Shown here: piece after piece, positions 34,460 through 46,200 of the stretch | How positions within the stretch are numbered: the stretch's first letter is position 1 | How the letters are laid out: every line of letters starts with the position of its first letter | Source of the DNA: Heliocidaris erythrogramma | Taxonomy: Eukaryota > Echinodermata > Echinoidea > Camarodonta > Echinometridae | Direction of reading: 5' to 3' | Assembly: GCA_025617745.1 (NCBI GenBank) | Contig: CM046854.1 | Span: 59,554,721-59,618,720, forward strand | DNA: 64,000 bases | The notes under the pieces: model-generated | The model's input: the letters and a program-made list of their open reading frames with translations, nothing else | Told to the model about the DNA's origin: nothing | Database searches by the model: none | Translations under genes and position numbers: made by a program

Positions 34460-35130
34460 GATACGTCGCAATCCCCATTGGTCTACACGTTATAGCAGAT
34501 ATGCTGTTACTTATACCCATCCCTTACTACAGAATAGTGCTAAAATATTTAGCACAGGTTCGTTACACGACCCCCTTCTCTCCCAAGCTTGGTCCCCAAG
34601 CTAACAAATCCACAATTATTGACAGCTTAAAACAAAAATCAGCATGCACTTTCTTACGTAAAACATTATGATCAACACTTCTCGACGTACAATTCTATCT
34701 CCCGCTTTCTGCCATTACCCATCTCTAAATATCACTAGGCTTATAAACATACAGAACTATCAACTTTACACCTTTTATGACATATTCTTCCCTTTACGAC
34801 TTATGAAAACCTCGAGAAATCTGTATCGTCGTCACATTTCCTTATGACGGCTGGTCAACAGCACAACTCAAACTTATACACAACATATGAAAATCATGGC
34901 GCTTGACTACAACATGCTAAAAACTATAGTTCACAACCAAGTCGTTTTTCGACAGTTCAAGTTCTCCTTGTGTTAAGTGTTCAACTGTTCAGAAGGATAA
35001 CTGCTCACTGTACTGTGACCACGGTAGGCCGCACATAACAAAAGATATCCGCACACAAAGTTCCAGGGTTATGATCAAGTTTATTCACATAGCCTTCATA
35101 TTCTTTCATCGGTTACAATCTGTAGATAAC

Positions 35131-35994
35131 TTATAACACGAAATAATCTCGCAGGTAGGTAGCAGGTCGCCTGTCTCGTTTGGGATAGCGTCTCGCGGCA
35201 TTGCCACCCCCTGATGTTTCTTTCTCAGGTACAGTTTGTTCACTGATCGTGTCAGTGGGTGATTGTTTATCTTTTGGACTTCCAACTGTCGTATCATCTG
35301 TCATTTTGTCCTTGGATTTGCCCCCGTCTGACCCACCAGCTATCAGCCCATAATCTGGCAAGTCTTTTGCTATCTCATCACCTGGAAGGCTGTCGTCCGG
35401 CCGGTTTTCAGCCGCCTTACTGTCTGCCGGATCGTCATCTGACGTGTCTTTGGCCGCCTCTTCAACTTCTAGATTGTTGTCTGGCGGATCTCCAGCTACC
35501 TCGTCACCCGCTAGGCTGTTGTCTGGCGGATCTCCAGCTACCTCGTCATCTGCTAGGCTGTCATGTGGCAAGTCTTCAGCTGCCTCGTCACCTGCTAGAC
35601 TGTTGTCCGGCGGATCCCCAGCTACCTCATCACCTGTTAAGGTGTCATCTGATGGGTCCTCAGCAGCCTCACCTTCTGCCGGGTTGTCATCTGGTGACCC
35701 ATCGGGTGCATTGTCATTTGCTGGATCCTCATCTGGCGAGTCTCCTACAGTTGGTCGGAACTCCCAAATCTGTCGCCTGACTCCTTGGTAAGGTTTAAGC
35801 CTATCGATGTGTACTACCAATGGCTTAGATCTTTGAGATTGCTGAATCCTTACAGTAACATCTGAGAGACGGGTTACTATCAGGTAAGGTCCAAGCCATT
35901 TTGGTTGCAGTTTTGGGCTGCGGCCCTTTTCTCGGGTCTTCTTCCGTAGCCACACAAATTGTCCCACAGCATAAGGAGCGGTGTGTACCTTTCT
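35131..35994 (-). pseudogene. Gypsy integrase C-terminus with acidic repeat tail
   Basis: The minus-strand frame starts within integrase (FYDRKVHTAPYAVGQFVWL), continues through the GPY/F module (WLGPYLIV, LVVHIDRLKPYQ) and ends with about 170 acidic residues. These contain seven or eight 14-residue repeats of the type GDEVAGDPPDNSLA (about 35350-35690). The tail ends in a basic segment with RRYPKRDRRP before the stop at 35131. Upstream similarity continues to about 36060 but is broken by a TGA and a frameshift. It cannot make an active integrase because the catalytic core is deleted. Confidence 0.82.
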
Positions 35995-36157
35995 ATCATA
36001 GAATAACTTCTGACGACGGCTTCAATTGACTGTCTTCAATGTTTTTTTGCCACTTTGTGAGCCCTTTCAAGCCGACCCCAAAGTCTGGCACCATAGTCTG
36101 TCTGACTGTCATCTGCACTGGTCTCAGGCGGAGGTAGATCCCACTCCTGACACCACG

Positions 36158-37010
36158 TGAAACGGCCACGGTTCGCCACGCCAGCTGACACGGCAGTGTT
36201 GTCAGGATGCCTCGTGCCTTGCCGAGCTCCCCGTCCGTTTGGTCAAAATATATGACCGCTGCGCTAATGGCTGGAGTTGCGGCATACAACCATCACCAAC
36301 CGTCAGGTACTGCTCACCACCAGACCTACCAGCAATCACCCATCCGTCGATTTCAATTGATCACCCTTCTCGCCTCGGCATTTGATCATCCTTCGAACAA
36401 TCAGTCACTCAATTGATGATCATTCACCAGCATTCATTGTCTTTCGAAGCCCTAACGTTAATTAATCAATTGAATTAAATATGCAAAGGAATTAGTCTGG
36501 AACCATAATTTTCAGTTGAAAAGCAAGTTTAATCATTACCTTTAAGCAACACAAGAGTACAGGTTACAGAGTGGAAGCCAAGAGCAAATCTCGGTGAGAT
36601 TGATTGGGCTACTCAATGGGCGGATACAATGTGATGGCTAGTCCTAAGCACATCATCCTCCCTCACACAATTTGTATTCCAATATTTAGCCATATGACAA
36701 ATCATTGTGAAAACAGTTAGTAAAAACAACACTTTCGCTTAAAACAATATAACCCCGACTGAATTATCAAATGTAACCACTGATTCCCGTCCAGATAACT
36801 TTTCCAACAAATAATCTATCAAAATGAGTCATGACAAACCCCCCATATGATTTAAATATGCGAATTATGCTAATTTTCCTTCATTAAGCAGTAGATATAC
36901 CGATACGTTGCAATGCCCATTGGTCTACACGTTATAGCAGATGTGCTGTTACTTATACCCATCCCTTACTACAGAATAGTGCTAAGATATTTAGCACAGG
37001 TTCGTTACAA
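36158..37010 (-). repeat. 5' LTR (right copy)
   Basis: 853 bp direct repeat of the left LTR without the SINE or MITE. It gives the empty site for both insertions (…ctccctcacac/aatttgtattcc and ccgatac/gttgcaat). Substitutions and small indels versus the left copy show that the element is not very recent. Confidence 0.85.
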
Positions 37011-37087
37011 TATGCATAAACTTTATGCGTCACTGTTTGTGTGAATGTTGTCTCTTTTTCAGCAGGTAATCCTACGAATTGGCGCAA

Positions 37088-38131
37088 ATGAGTTTTGACT
37101 ATCTTTCAAACAATGGCTGTTGTGCACTCAACCGTAACAACAACATTGAGACAAATGTTAGATCAATTCTGTTTAAAATACCTGAACTACGACTCCTTTT
37201 CTCCCAAAATAGAATCTCTGTAATTGCAATCACTGAAACGTGGTTAAACTCTTCCGTGAACGATGAAGAAGTTTGTATCGATGGATATTGTATTTTAAGA
37301 CGAGACCGTGTAGGAGAACATGGTGGTGGAGTCTGTCTTTATATTAGAAATGATATTGCATTTAACGTACGAGAAGATCTTACACAAAATGATATTGAAT
37401 CGTTATGGATTGACATTCTATTACCCCATACAAAACCCATTACTCTAGGTGTTGTGTACAGACCCCCTACAGATCATTTTTTTATTGAATATCTCACTGA
37501 CACCTTGGATAAATTAACAAAAGATGATGAGGTTATAATTTTAGGGGACATGAATATCTGCCTTTTGCAGCAGTCTTCATTATCAAAAAAATACAAGAAT
37601 ATTTTGAATTTAAATGGTTTGAGTCAACTTATAACTAAACCCACTCGAACAACATCGGCCACTTCATCATTAATAGACCATGTAATCAGCAGTAAAGAAG
37701 AAAATATTTGTCAAAGTGGTGTTATTGAAATTGGCCTAAGTGATCATTTTTTAACCTACTGCTCTAGGAAGCTAATAAGACCTGTATTCAAACAGCATAG
37801 AAATATAAATATTCGGTGTATGAGAAAATATTGTATAGATGATTTTAATAATGTTTTATCTCGAGTCAATTGGTCTGACATATTAGAATGTAAAGAAGTA
37901 AATACTGCGTGGTCAATTTTCAAAAATATTTTCATGTCTATAGTTGATAAATGTGCTCCATTAAAACAAGTAAGAATTAAGCAAAGAACCGATAAGTGGA
38001 TGAATGCTGAAATTATTTCGTTAATAAGACAAAGAAATATAGCTTTTAAAAGAATGAAAAAGGATTGTGGTAATTTAGAATTAGAAAAAAAATATAAACT
38101 TTTACGTAATTTGGTACAAAGAAAAGTGTGA
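37088..38131 (+). pseudogene. LINE ORF2 part 1: APE-type endonuclease
   Basis: The ATG at 37088 opens 347 codons. Endonuclease motifs are present in order: AITETWLN with the catalytic Glu, HGGGVCLYIR, LGVVYRPP, ILGDMNICL and IGLSDHFLTYC. These match the apurinic-like endonuclease that nicks target DNA in non-LTR elements. The C-terminal 100 residues are the basic linker to the RT. The frame ends at TGA 38129-38131. Because the same frame continues unbroken into RT after it, this is probably a C-to-T change at a CGA codon and not the natural end. Confidence 0.85.
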
Positions 38132-39457
38132 CAGGCTAAAGATGAATACTTCCAAAATCAAATTGATGAGCATAAAAATGATTCTCAAAAGTTGTGGAAG
38201 AATCTGAAAGATTTAGGTTGTAAAAACAAACAAAAGAATGTTAAAGAGAATGTTATTTATATCCAAGGGGAGTTATGTCATGATAATATGAGGATAGCGA
38301 ACGAATTTAACAATTATTTCACAACTGTGGCAGAAAAATTAGCTAGTAATCTGCCAGATAGCAACGCAAATGAATTTGGAACGGACAGTGTTAAATTACA
38401 AAAATTATACGACACTAAGGGTGTGTCGAAAGGTTGTTTTCTTTTTTCTCCTGTCAAAGAAAAGTTTGTTTTAGATGAATTAAATAAGTTGAAAATATCA
38501 AAAAGTACCGGGCTTGACTTGGTACCTGCCAGATTTTTGAAGGATGGAGCTAAATATTTGTATAAACCTTTAACTTACATTATTAACTTATCTATCTCAA
38601 CTTCCACCTTCCCTGATGAAATGAAAATTGCAAAAGTAACACCCCTTTATAAAAAGAAAGATAAAACTAATGTTAGCAATTATAGACCGATTAGCGTCTT
38701 AAGTATAGTCTCGAAGGTCCTAGAGAAATGTGTGTATGCCCAATTAGAGAACTACTTTCAAGAAAACAAAATAATATACGAATTTCAATCTGGTTTTAGA
38801 AATGGTTATTCCACTGAAACTTGTCTTATTCACCTGTTAGATTTTGTCAGGAACGAAATTTCCCAAGGACGTTTTGTCGGGATGGTTCTTCTTGACTTGC
38901 AAAAAGCCTTCGATACCGTTAACCATAATATACTGTTAAGTAAATTAGAAGTAATGGGTTTAAATTCTGCATGTGTGCAATGGTTTAGGTCTTACTTGAC
39001 CAATCGTCATCAAGTTGTCTCGTTGCAAAATGTACTCTCCGATTCTATGCCCATAAGATGCGGAGTTCCCCAGGGGAGCATATTAGGTCCTATTCTTTTC
39101 ATGTGCTACATTAATGATATGTGTGTTTGTGTCAACGACAGTAAATTACTTTTATATGCGGATGATAGTGTGTTACTATATTCTGGTACTGATCCTAAGC
39201 TGATCGGGGAAAAACTTAGCTTAGAATTATCAAACTGTGTTAATTGGATGACAGCAAATAAGCTTAGCTTACATATTGGTAAAACCGAAAGTATTTTGTT
39301 TTGTTCGCGCGGTAGGCTGAAGTATACTGATGATTTCAATATAAGTTATAACAATCAACTCATTAAGAGACAGGATTCTGTGAAGTATTTAGGACTAAAT
39401 ATAGCTAGTGATCTTTCTTGCTCAAGTTTGGTTGACAGTATTGTCAAAAAAAGCTAA
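38132..39457 (+). pseudogene. LINE ORF2 part 2: reverse transcriptase
   Basis: Same frame as the endonuclease block. RT motifs run in order: KSTGLDLVPARFLK, NYRPISVLSIVSKVLEK, QSGFRNGYST, VLLDLQKAFDTVNH with the first catalytic Asp, GVPQGSILGPILF, and YADDSVLLYS (about 39155) with the Asp pair. All catalytic residues are preserved. The frame stops at 39457 only because of the A7 run. Confidence 0.87.
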
Positions 39458-39998
39458 TGCTCGTCTAAAATTCTTGTATCGTTATCAAAATTGCATGAAC
39501 TTAAAATCAAGACGCATTTTAAGTTTTTCCTTAATACAATGTTTATTTGATTATGCTAATGCGGCATGGTACTGCAGTCTAGGCAAGGTGGATCAAAACA
39601 AGTTAAAAATAATTCAAAATAAGATTGTAAGATTTATCAATCACTTACCACCAAGAACACACATTGGGAAGAGTGAACTTGAAACAGCTGGTCTTCTTCA
39701 TGTAAACCTTAGATCACAACAACTTTTAATTCACCATGTACATAAGATTTTTTACTCTAATGCAGATCACTATATTTCAAATAATTTTACTCGCTCTTCA
39801 AGTGTTCATGGGCATGACACTAGAAATAGTCAATTTAATTTCGTAGTGCCTAAGCGGAAAGGTAAAATTGGAAATTCCTTTTATTTTAACGGTATTCTTT
39901 TCTGGAATTCCCTCCCAAATCATGTTAAGTCAGTTAAGAATTTTTTACATTTTAAAAGGGTATTGAAGCATCATCTGAAAAATGTGTGTACTCCATAA
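39448..39998 (+). pseudogene. LINE ORF2 part 3: C-terminal domain
   Basis: The shifted frame after the A7 run continues with KFLYRYQNCMNLKSRR, YANAAWYCSLGKVDQNKL, IIQNKIVRFI, YGHDTR-like HGHDTRNSQF and LFWNSLPNHVKS. These are the usual C-terminal words of CR1/Jockey-group ORF2 proteins. It ends at the stop at 39996. Confidence 0.82.
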
Positions 39999-40492
39999 AT
40001 ATATTTCTCCTCTCTTTTTTGTAGCTCAGATGGTTTTTTCCTATATTATATGACTTATGTAACCAACGTTTATTATCGATAGTTTCATTATGATTTTCTG
40101 TATATAGTTTTTCCGTTGAGTAAGTCTTGTTTTCACATTTATGTAATCTTCGCCTACTTTATAAAAATGTTATTATGTTTTATTTTGCTACTTTAGTACA
40201 TTCTTATTACTTGTCGTACGTGTACGATGGTCTTGTAGCCGTACTAATGTGTTTTCTTAGTGTATTTTTCAATCAGTTATTTAGGTATAAGGACCCCATT
40301 GCAAATAAGCCATTTCGGCTTTCATGGGCTATCCTGTCATGGTTCCTGGTTATGTTTGTATTGCAATATACCTGACGAATAAAATAAAATCAAATCAACA
40401 AAGGAATATATACTCTATACTCAATACTCAATTCAAATATTGTAACATTTTTTCTGACTCACACTGTATATTCCAATATCAATCCTTTGAAT

Positions 40493-40722
40493 AGACCTGT
40501 TTACTAAGTGATTCAAATTTATGGATGTTTCTTTCCGGGGGACCTAGTAACGAGGTATTCCATTAACCTGTTATTAATGAATGAACTACAATACTTGGAA
40601 TCCAGTTTGCATACATTACTTGTTGCTATGTCTGACAAGCCTCTGGCAAGCTTTCAGGTTGTCAAGAACAGCCTTTGTTTCAAAAGTATGTATAAAATTT
40701 GAATCACTTAGTAAACAGGTCT
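40493..40722. mobile_element. 230 bp MITE, copy 1
   Basis: Ends AGACCTGTTTACTAAGTGAT and its complement. Flanked by AT. Nearly identical copies are at 52985-53214 and, inverted, at 58703-58922. No coding capacity. Confidence 0.85.
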
Positions 40723-40724
40723 AT

Positions 40725-42590
40725 CGGCGAACAACTGGGTATACATCTACATCCCTCCCACAAATAAGAAGATCTTTCATTTCGCTGTACCATGAAAATA
40801 ATGCACTTATCGAGCGCCCTTGCTAAATTAAATATGGTTTGAAAGAATTAATTATGGTATGAAACTTTGCATTTCAAACTACTTTTATGCATACTAGTAA
40901 TGATCTAGCTTGAGCTTAACATCTACAAATTTTCTTTTTTCTCTTATATATATTGTTTGACGATGATGACGATCCCCTTCTTTATGTATGATTTTATGTG
41001 ACCATACATGTTGAAAGATTGTAAATTTATGATGATGTATATGGAAATAAATTAATATTCAAATCAAAAAATCATCGTCAATTTCTTGAGACTTTCAATT
41101 TCCGGGGACGATTATTCTTTGCCTCTACATGTTTAATAATATAATATAGATTTTGATTAATTTAAAGTTTGAGTATAATAATTGAAGGAGAGAGTGGAGC
41201 GACGGGGTGAGAGGATTTTCTATATTGCATAGCGAAAGTTTTCATTCTAGAGGACTTCGAAGCCTGAATAGTGGCTGTAGCTTTAACTCATTAATTTTAA
41301 TTTTGATAAATTTACCTCAGTTTTGAAAGAAATTAGACGATAGTGTGAAAGCCTATATGCCTAATAAATGGGTTGGGTTATAGTCTTATTGTAAGAAAAT
41401 TGTAATCAAATAAATACGATTTGCTGGCAAAAGAATCATTACTAAATGAAAGGGGATATACGAAGAAAATTCAGCCAATTATAATTATGTTCTATATTTA
41501 GGTTGCCGCTCAGTGACGATCACCACTGATATTTTGTGTGCTGTAATATTTTCTTTTGAAAAATTTTAATTTGTGATTTCATTTGTATGTTTCGCTGTCA
41601 TCATGTGTTTTTTTTTTTAATTCTGTAAGACCGACTATGGCTCCTTTCTAGGTAATTTTTTTAAAGCCACCTCTGATAGAAGAAATCTATTAAAGATCAC
41701 ATTGCAAGAACATTCCATCAAAATAAATATTGGCTTAATACTTATTATTGCATAGATGGCATAAATTATACAAGGTTATCCAAATTCAACGCTTGGAAAC
41801 ATTTGAATTAATGATTATTATCAATTATAAAACGGTAAAATACAGCCCCCGATATAGCAGCTGAAGAGCTCCTTGAACGCTGCTGAGATGTGTGACGACA
41901 CACGAAGGACCAGTCCTGTCTAAGCAGACGATGTCCCATAACATCTTACACATTTTTCAGTGCCTGTTTTGTCATCTCCTCTTCACTTATTTCTCTTACT
42001 TGACTAGCGTCAGTCTTAATGTTAGTCTGTTGCCTCACTCTTAACTTCGTGTATGGTATTATTTTGATGAAAAATGCAGCGTTAAAAAAATAAAAGAATC
42101 AGTCACTTGTAAACAAAATAAGACGCCATAGTATTTTCAGCTGCTTGCACCGGGGCATGTTCGGCGTTTCAAGAGGGAACGAATACAATCTGTGATATTA
42201 TTCGGAGGGCTTTTCAATTTGAAAGTGGGGTTTATTTCATTGATCATTGACCCTTCTCCTGTGTATTTACTATCAAACGGTTTTAGTTTGAATCAGTTCA
42301 CTTTCCCTTTTAGAATGGTGTGAAATAAGGTCATGTTAAATATACCAAACTCTTTATAACTTGATAAATAATTGCATTGCAATTACGTTCATTCATTATA
42401 GGACGTCGTCTGCTTAAGCAGGATCGATCCCTTGTGTGACGACATCAAAACATCGCTATATTTCTGGCGAATCCTCGGATATTCCACATGCTTAGAAGAG
42501 CTTTTATTTATGTTGTTTCTATAATCATCAGATACGCAGTTGACATAAAACTTATACGATTGCCATCTGTAAGCTTCCCAGTTTCTAGTG
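40725..42590. other. Non-coding stretch with a TIR element at 41885-42455
   Basis: Inverted segments gtgtgacgacacacgaagga (41891) and complement-like tcccttgtgtgacgacatc (42428), each next to a 'cagacgatgtcc' or 'ggacgtcgtctg' motif, suggest a MITE of about 560 bp. The rest is AT-rich with no exon seen. Confidence 0.5.
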
Positions 42591-42595
42591 ATACA

Positions 42596-43078
42596 TTAAT
42601 TGCCATATTTGTGATTTTCTTGCAATGTGATCTTTAACTCTTTCCTGCTCACTGTTTTTTCGATATCCCAGGTAGGATTTTTGCCAATTTGAGGATTACT
42701 GGGCATATTAGCCATTATAGCCGGTGTATTCAACTGGGATAGTTGATCTGCTACGTGAACCCCCGAAAGAGTCAGAGCCAGAATCACATAGTAGATTTGA
42801 CTGTCACCATTTCCCTTTTCAAGCCCATGACACTTCACAATAGAATGAATATGATTAAGCAGGTTGCTATGACGCCTGGTGAATCACCCTTGATCTAGTG
42901 AGACTTGGCAATGGTTTAAGACATGATGAAGGGTTTCTCCGTTACCACATTTGCTACATTTGTCGTTTGACCATGTTCCCCTTCTACTCAAATTTACATT
43001 AGTGTTGAGCGTATCGCATGTTGCATTAAATAATGATTTAGCAACCTGTTTAGGCAAATTATATGCAATAATTTTCAA
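42596..43078 (-). pseudogene. Retrotransposon C-terminal fragment (CCHC finger)
   Basis: One minus-strand frame with a single TGA (42884-42886) encodes WSNDKCSKCGNGETLHHVL, NHC and, after the stop, FTRRHSNLLNHI. The C-x2-C..H..C finger and the 'RRH..LL.HI' words occur at the C-terminus of several non-LTR retrotransposon polyproteins. Which clade is uncertain. No RT domain remains. Confidence 0.6.
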
Positions 43079-43242
43079 GTTTGTTTTGGTAACCCCAAAC
43101 CAATGAAGTCAATCATTCTTCCCTGAACTGCCAGCTTTATGACGTGTGAATGCAAATACTTAGTGACGCGCTTTTTGCATTTATTTTATGATCTGTTTCT
43201 TTGGGGGGGGGGTTGAAGCATTTGAATCAAAAACTTCATTTC

Positions 43243-46200
43243 AGATTTATTTTTTATTTTTATTTATTTATTCTTTTTCCGTTTCACATAAACAAAATAT
43301 AAAGAAACATGACATAATAAATATAATACAGCAAAGTTGTTCGAACATGTGTCATATAGAATACATGAAAATATCATAATTCTTGAAAAAGGATCAGCAA
43401 CATAACATCACTTTAGCTTATAATAAGTGTAAAACGGAGGGACTTGCCAGAAAGAAGCAAAGCTTGTACAAGAGGCAAGCCCCTGAACTTAGTTTCAATA
43501 CGTTTTAATCCAGGGGAAAAATGAAAAAATGTATAATGAACACATAATATATACAAGATATAAGAAGTTATAAAAGTATAACTAATAACAAATATAATAA
43601 CAGGGGGCAGAAAGAGAAGGTGCAGGTAATTATGAAAAGACAGACTGCAGAGGTACGTGTATGGAACGTCAGGTCGTTAGGCATGCTTATATGATTTCAG
43701 TTTTTAAGAAAATGTTATACGAAGGTATAATATAGGTATGGATATGTTATAGTTAATTGTGTATTGACTTGACCTGCTACTGTGAGTATTGACAGATTAA
43801 CATTTTTTTAAGCATACGTTTAAAAGCATTAATACTAGGGGATTCTTTAAAATCATGAGGCAGAGAATTCCAGTATGCAGATCCAGAGTAAACAAATGAG
43901 TTCTTTGCAAATAAAGTTCTTGTTAATGGTAGATGATAATAGTTTCGTTGTCTAGTTGGGTAGTTATGTATAGAAGTATTCTTGCGGAACATATCAGAAA
44001 AAATTGCGGGGAGATAGTCTTTACTTAATTTGTACATGAATTGGCCGAGTTGGAAAAGATATATGTCATTTACTTTCAGAATATTGTTTTCAAAGAATAA
44101 TATATCGGTATGTGATCTAAATTGCGTCTGAAATATTATTCTTAGAGCCTTTTTCTGCAAAAGTAATATCCGGTTTAATTGTGTTTTTATTGCACATCCC
44201 CAAGCTATAATTCCATAATTAATATATGGAAAGATCAATGTGAAATAAAGTGTCAGCAATGTTCGAGAAGGAAGAAAATGTTTGAGTTTATTAATGATTC
44301 CGATATTTCTAGAAATTGTTTGGCATGTGCTGTCGATATGAGGTTTCCATGATAATTTGTTGTCAATAAGAACTCCTAAAAATCTTGTTATAGAAACATT
44401 ATCAAGAACATGGTTATCAAAATGTATACTGCCCGGTAAACTATTGATTTTATTACTAAATAACATGTAATTTGTTTTCTGGAGATTAAGTGAAAGTTTG
44501 TTTGACTTGATCCAATCGGTCACATATGTCAATTCAGAATTTACAATTGTAATAAGTTGATTAACATCAGTATGAGAAAAGAAAATATTTGAGTCATCAG
44601 CGAAGAGTATGAATGACAGTAAATTAGAAGATTTTTGTATATCATTAATGTACGTAATGAAAAGTAGAGGGCCAAGTAGGCTACCCTGTGGCACGCCACA
44701 AGTAATTGGAAGAGTAGAAGAATTGCAATTGTTAACCGATACAAATTGAGTCCTATTAGTGAGGTAACTCCTGAACCACTCCAAGGCCTTCCCTCTAACT
44801 CCATAATGACAAAGTTTATGTAGAAGAATATCATGGTTTATGGTATCGAAGGCCTTGGAGAAGTCCAGGAAGATACCAACAGTGTGACAACCTTTATCGA
44901 TAGAAGTGGTGACTTTATCAATAAATGACAAAATTGCATGAGAGGTACTATGGTTTTCCCGAAACCCAAATTGGGAGTTTGAGAAAATGTTGTGTTGTTT
45001 GAAAAAATGTGTTGTTCTTGTATGGACAATTTTTTCAAGAATCTTAGATAGCGAGGTTAGTAGGGATATTGGACGATAGTTAGAAACAAGTTGACTGTCA
45101 CCTTTTTTGAAAAGAGGAATAACTTTTGCAATTTTCATTTTATTAGGGACCCGTCCTGTGTTAAGAGAAATATTAAAGATGTGCACTAAGGGATCAACGA
45201 TAGCTATGATAATTTTCTTTAAAAGGAAATTAGGAATGCCGTCAAACCCAGGACTTTTCTTATTCTGCAGATTGCTGACAATATTGATGATTTCACTCGT
45301 ATTTGTAGGATTGAAAAACATGGAATTAGGGTTAGGGTTGTCAAGGAAATCATTGAAAGATTTATTAGCTTGCGGCACTTCCTTCGCCAGATTGTTACCA
45401 ACTTGTGAAAAATATGAATTAAACTTTCCTGCGATAATGTTATTGTCATCGGTTAAGGTATTGCTTGTTTTTATTTTTGTGATTGAAGAACTCTTTTTCT
45501 TTTTATTCAATGCACCATTAATAATTTTCCATGTGTTCTTGGTATCATTTTTGTACATATTAAGTTGAGAAGTGTAGTATTCCTTTTTTGCAATACGCAA
45601 CAAAGAGGTGAGGGTGTTTTTATAAGAGGTGTATTTAGAACGAGAGACATCACTTGGTTTGGAGATATATCTATAATAAAGATTGTTCTTTCTGTTGATA
45701 GATCTCAAAAGCGATTTTGTAATCCAAGGGTGAATTGGAATCTTTTTATAATTTGATTTCCGGTTGGTGATAAGGGGAATATGTGTATCTAAAGAAAAGG
45801 TCAATTTGGCGATAAAATAGTCATAAGCTACATCAACATCTGAGGAGTCAAAAACAGTCGACCAATCTGTACTCCCCAAATCATTGATTAGATGGGTAAT
45901 GTTTTCGTCATTTATTTTACGATATGGAGTATTAAACGTTTCTTTACTAACAAGTTTGTTTGTACGAAACTTAACAAAAATTGGAAAGTGATCAGAAAGG
46001 TCACTAAGGATAACACCAGCTTTTGGGGTCGGAGAAGTTATATTACTGAAAATATTATCAATAATAGTGGCAGAGTTATCTGTTACTCTCGTTGGTTTAG
46101 TGATAAGTGGTAAGAAAGAATTAGATAAAAATATTTCAAGAAACTCTTGCGAAGTATTGTTACAATTAGCTAAGTTAAAGTTGAAATCCCCCATAAAAAA

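Larger units (their letters stand above)
33304..34567 (-). repeat. 3' LTR (left copy) with two insertions
   Basis: Aligns to 36158-37010 but is about 400 bp longer because of a SINE at 33794-33977 and a MITE at 34212-34459. Without them it is about 830 bp. Confidence 0.85.
33304..37010 (-). mobile_element. Ty3/gypsy LTR retrotransposon, internally deleted
   Basis: Two direct LTRs with TGTAACG..CGTTACA ends (the right LTR begins TGAAACG), flanked by ATAT at 33300-33303 and 37011-37014, define the element on the minus strand. The PBS (36139-36155 on +) lies 2 nt inside the 5' LTR and reads TGGTGTCAGGAGTGGGA, complementary to an animal tRNA-Leu 3' end. The purine tract (34571-34584 on +) precedes the 3' LTR. 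Between them only about 1.6 kb remains: the leader joins directly to the integrase C-terminus. gag, protease, RT, RNase H and most of integrase are gone. Confidence 0.88.
37011..40400 (+). mobile_element. Nearly intact CR1/Jockey-group LINE
   Basis: It starts immediately after the LTR element and contains an ORF2-type protein in three adjacent blocks. The tail at 40377-40400 reads gaataaaataaaatcaaatc. No ORF1 was recognised upstream, so it may be 5'-truncated just before ORF2. Only two lesions interrupt the protein: TGA at 38129 and an extra base in an A7 run at 39446-39452. Confidence 0.85.

Noticed and set aside
34323-34520. Minus-strand open frame with Gly-rich stretch
   Set aside because: It crosses a MITE with poly(C) runs inside an LTR; no coding evidence.
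35259-35791. Plus-strand open frames of 173 and 115 codons
   Set aside because: They are antisense to the acidic repeat tail of the gypsy integrase; repeats with a period divisible by three keep several frames open.
45107-45568. 153-codon plus-strand open frame
   Set aside because: It is the antisense shadow of the 893-codon LINE frame.
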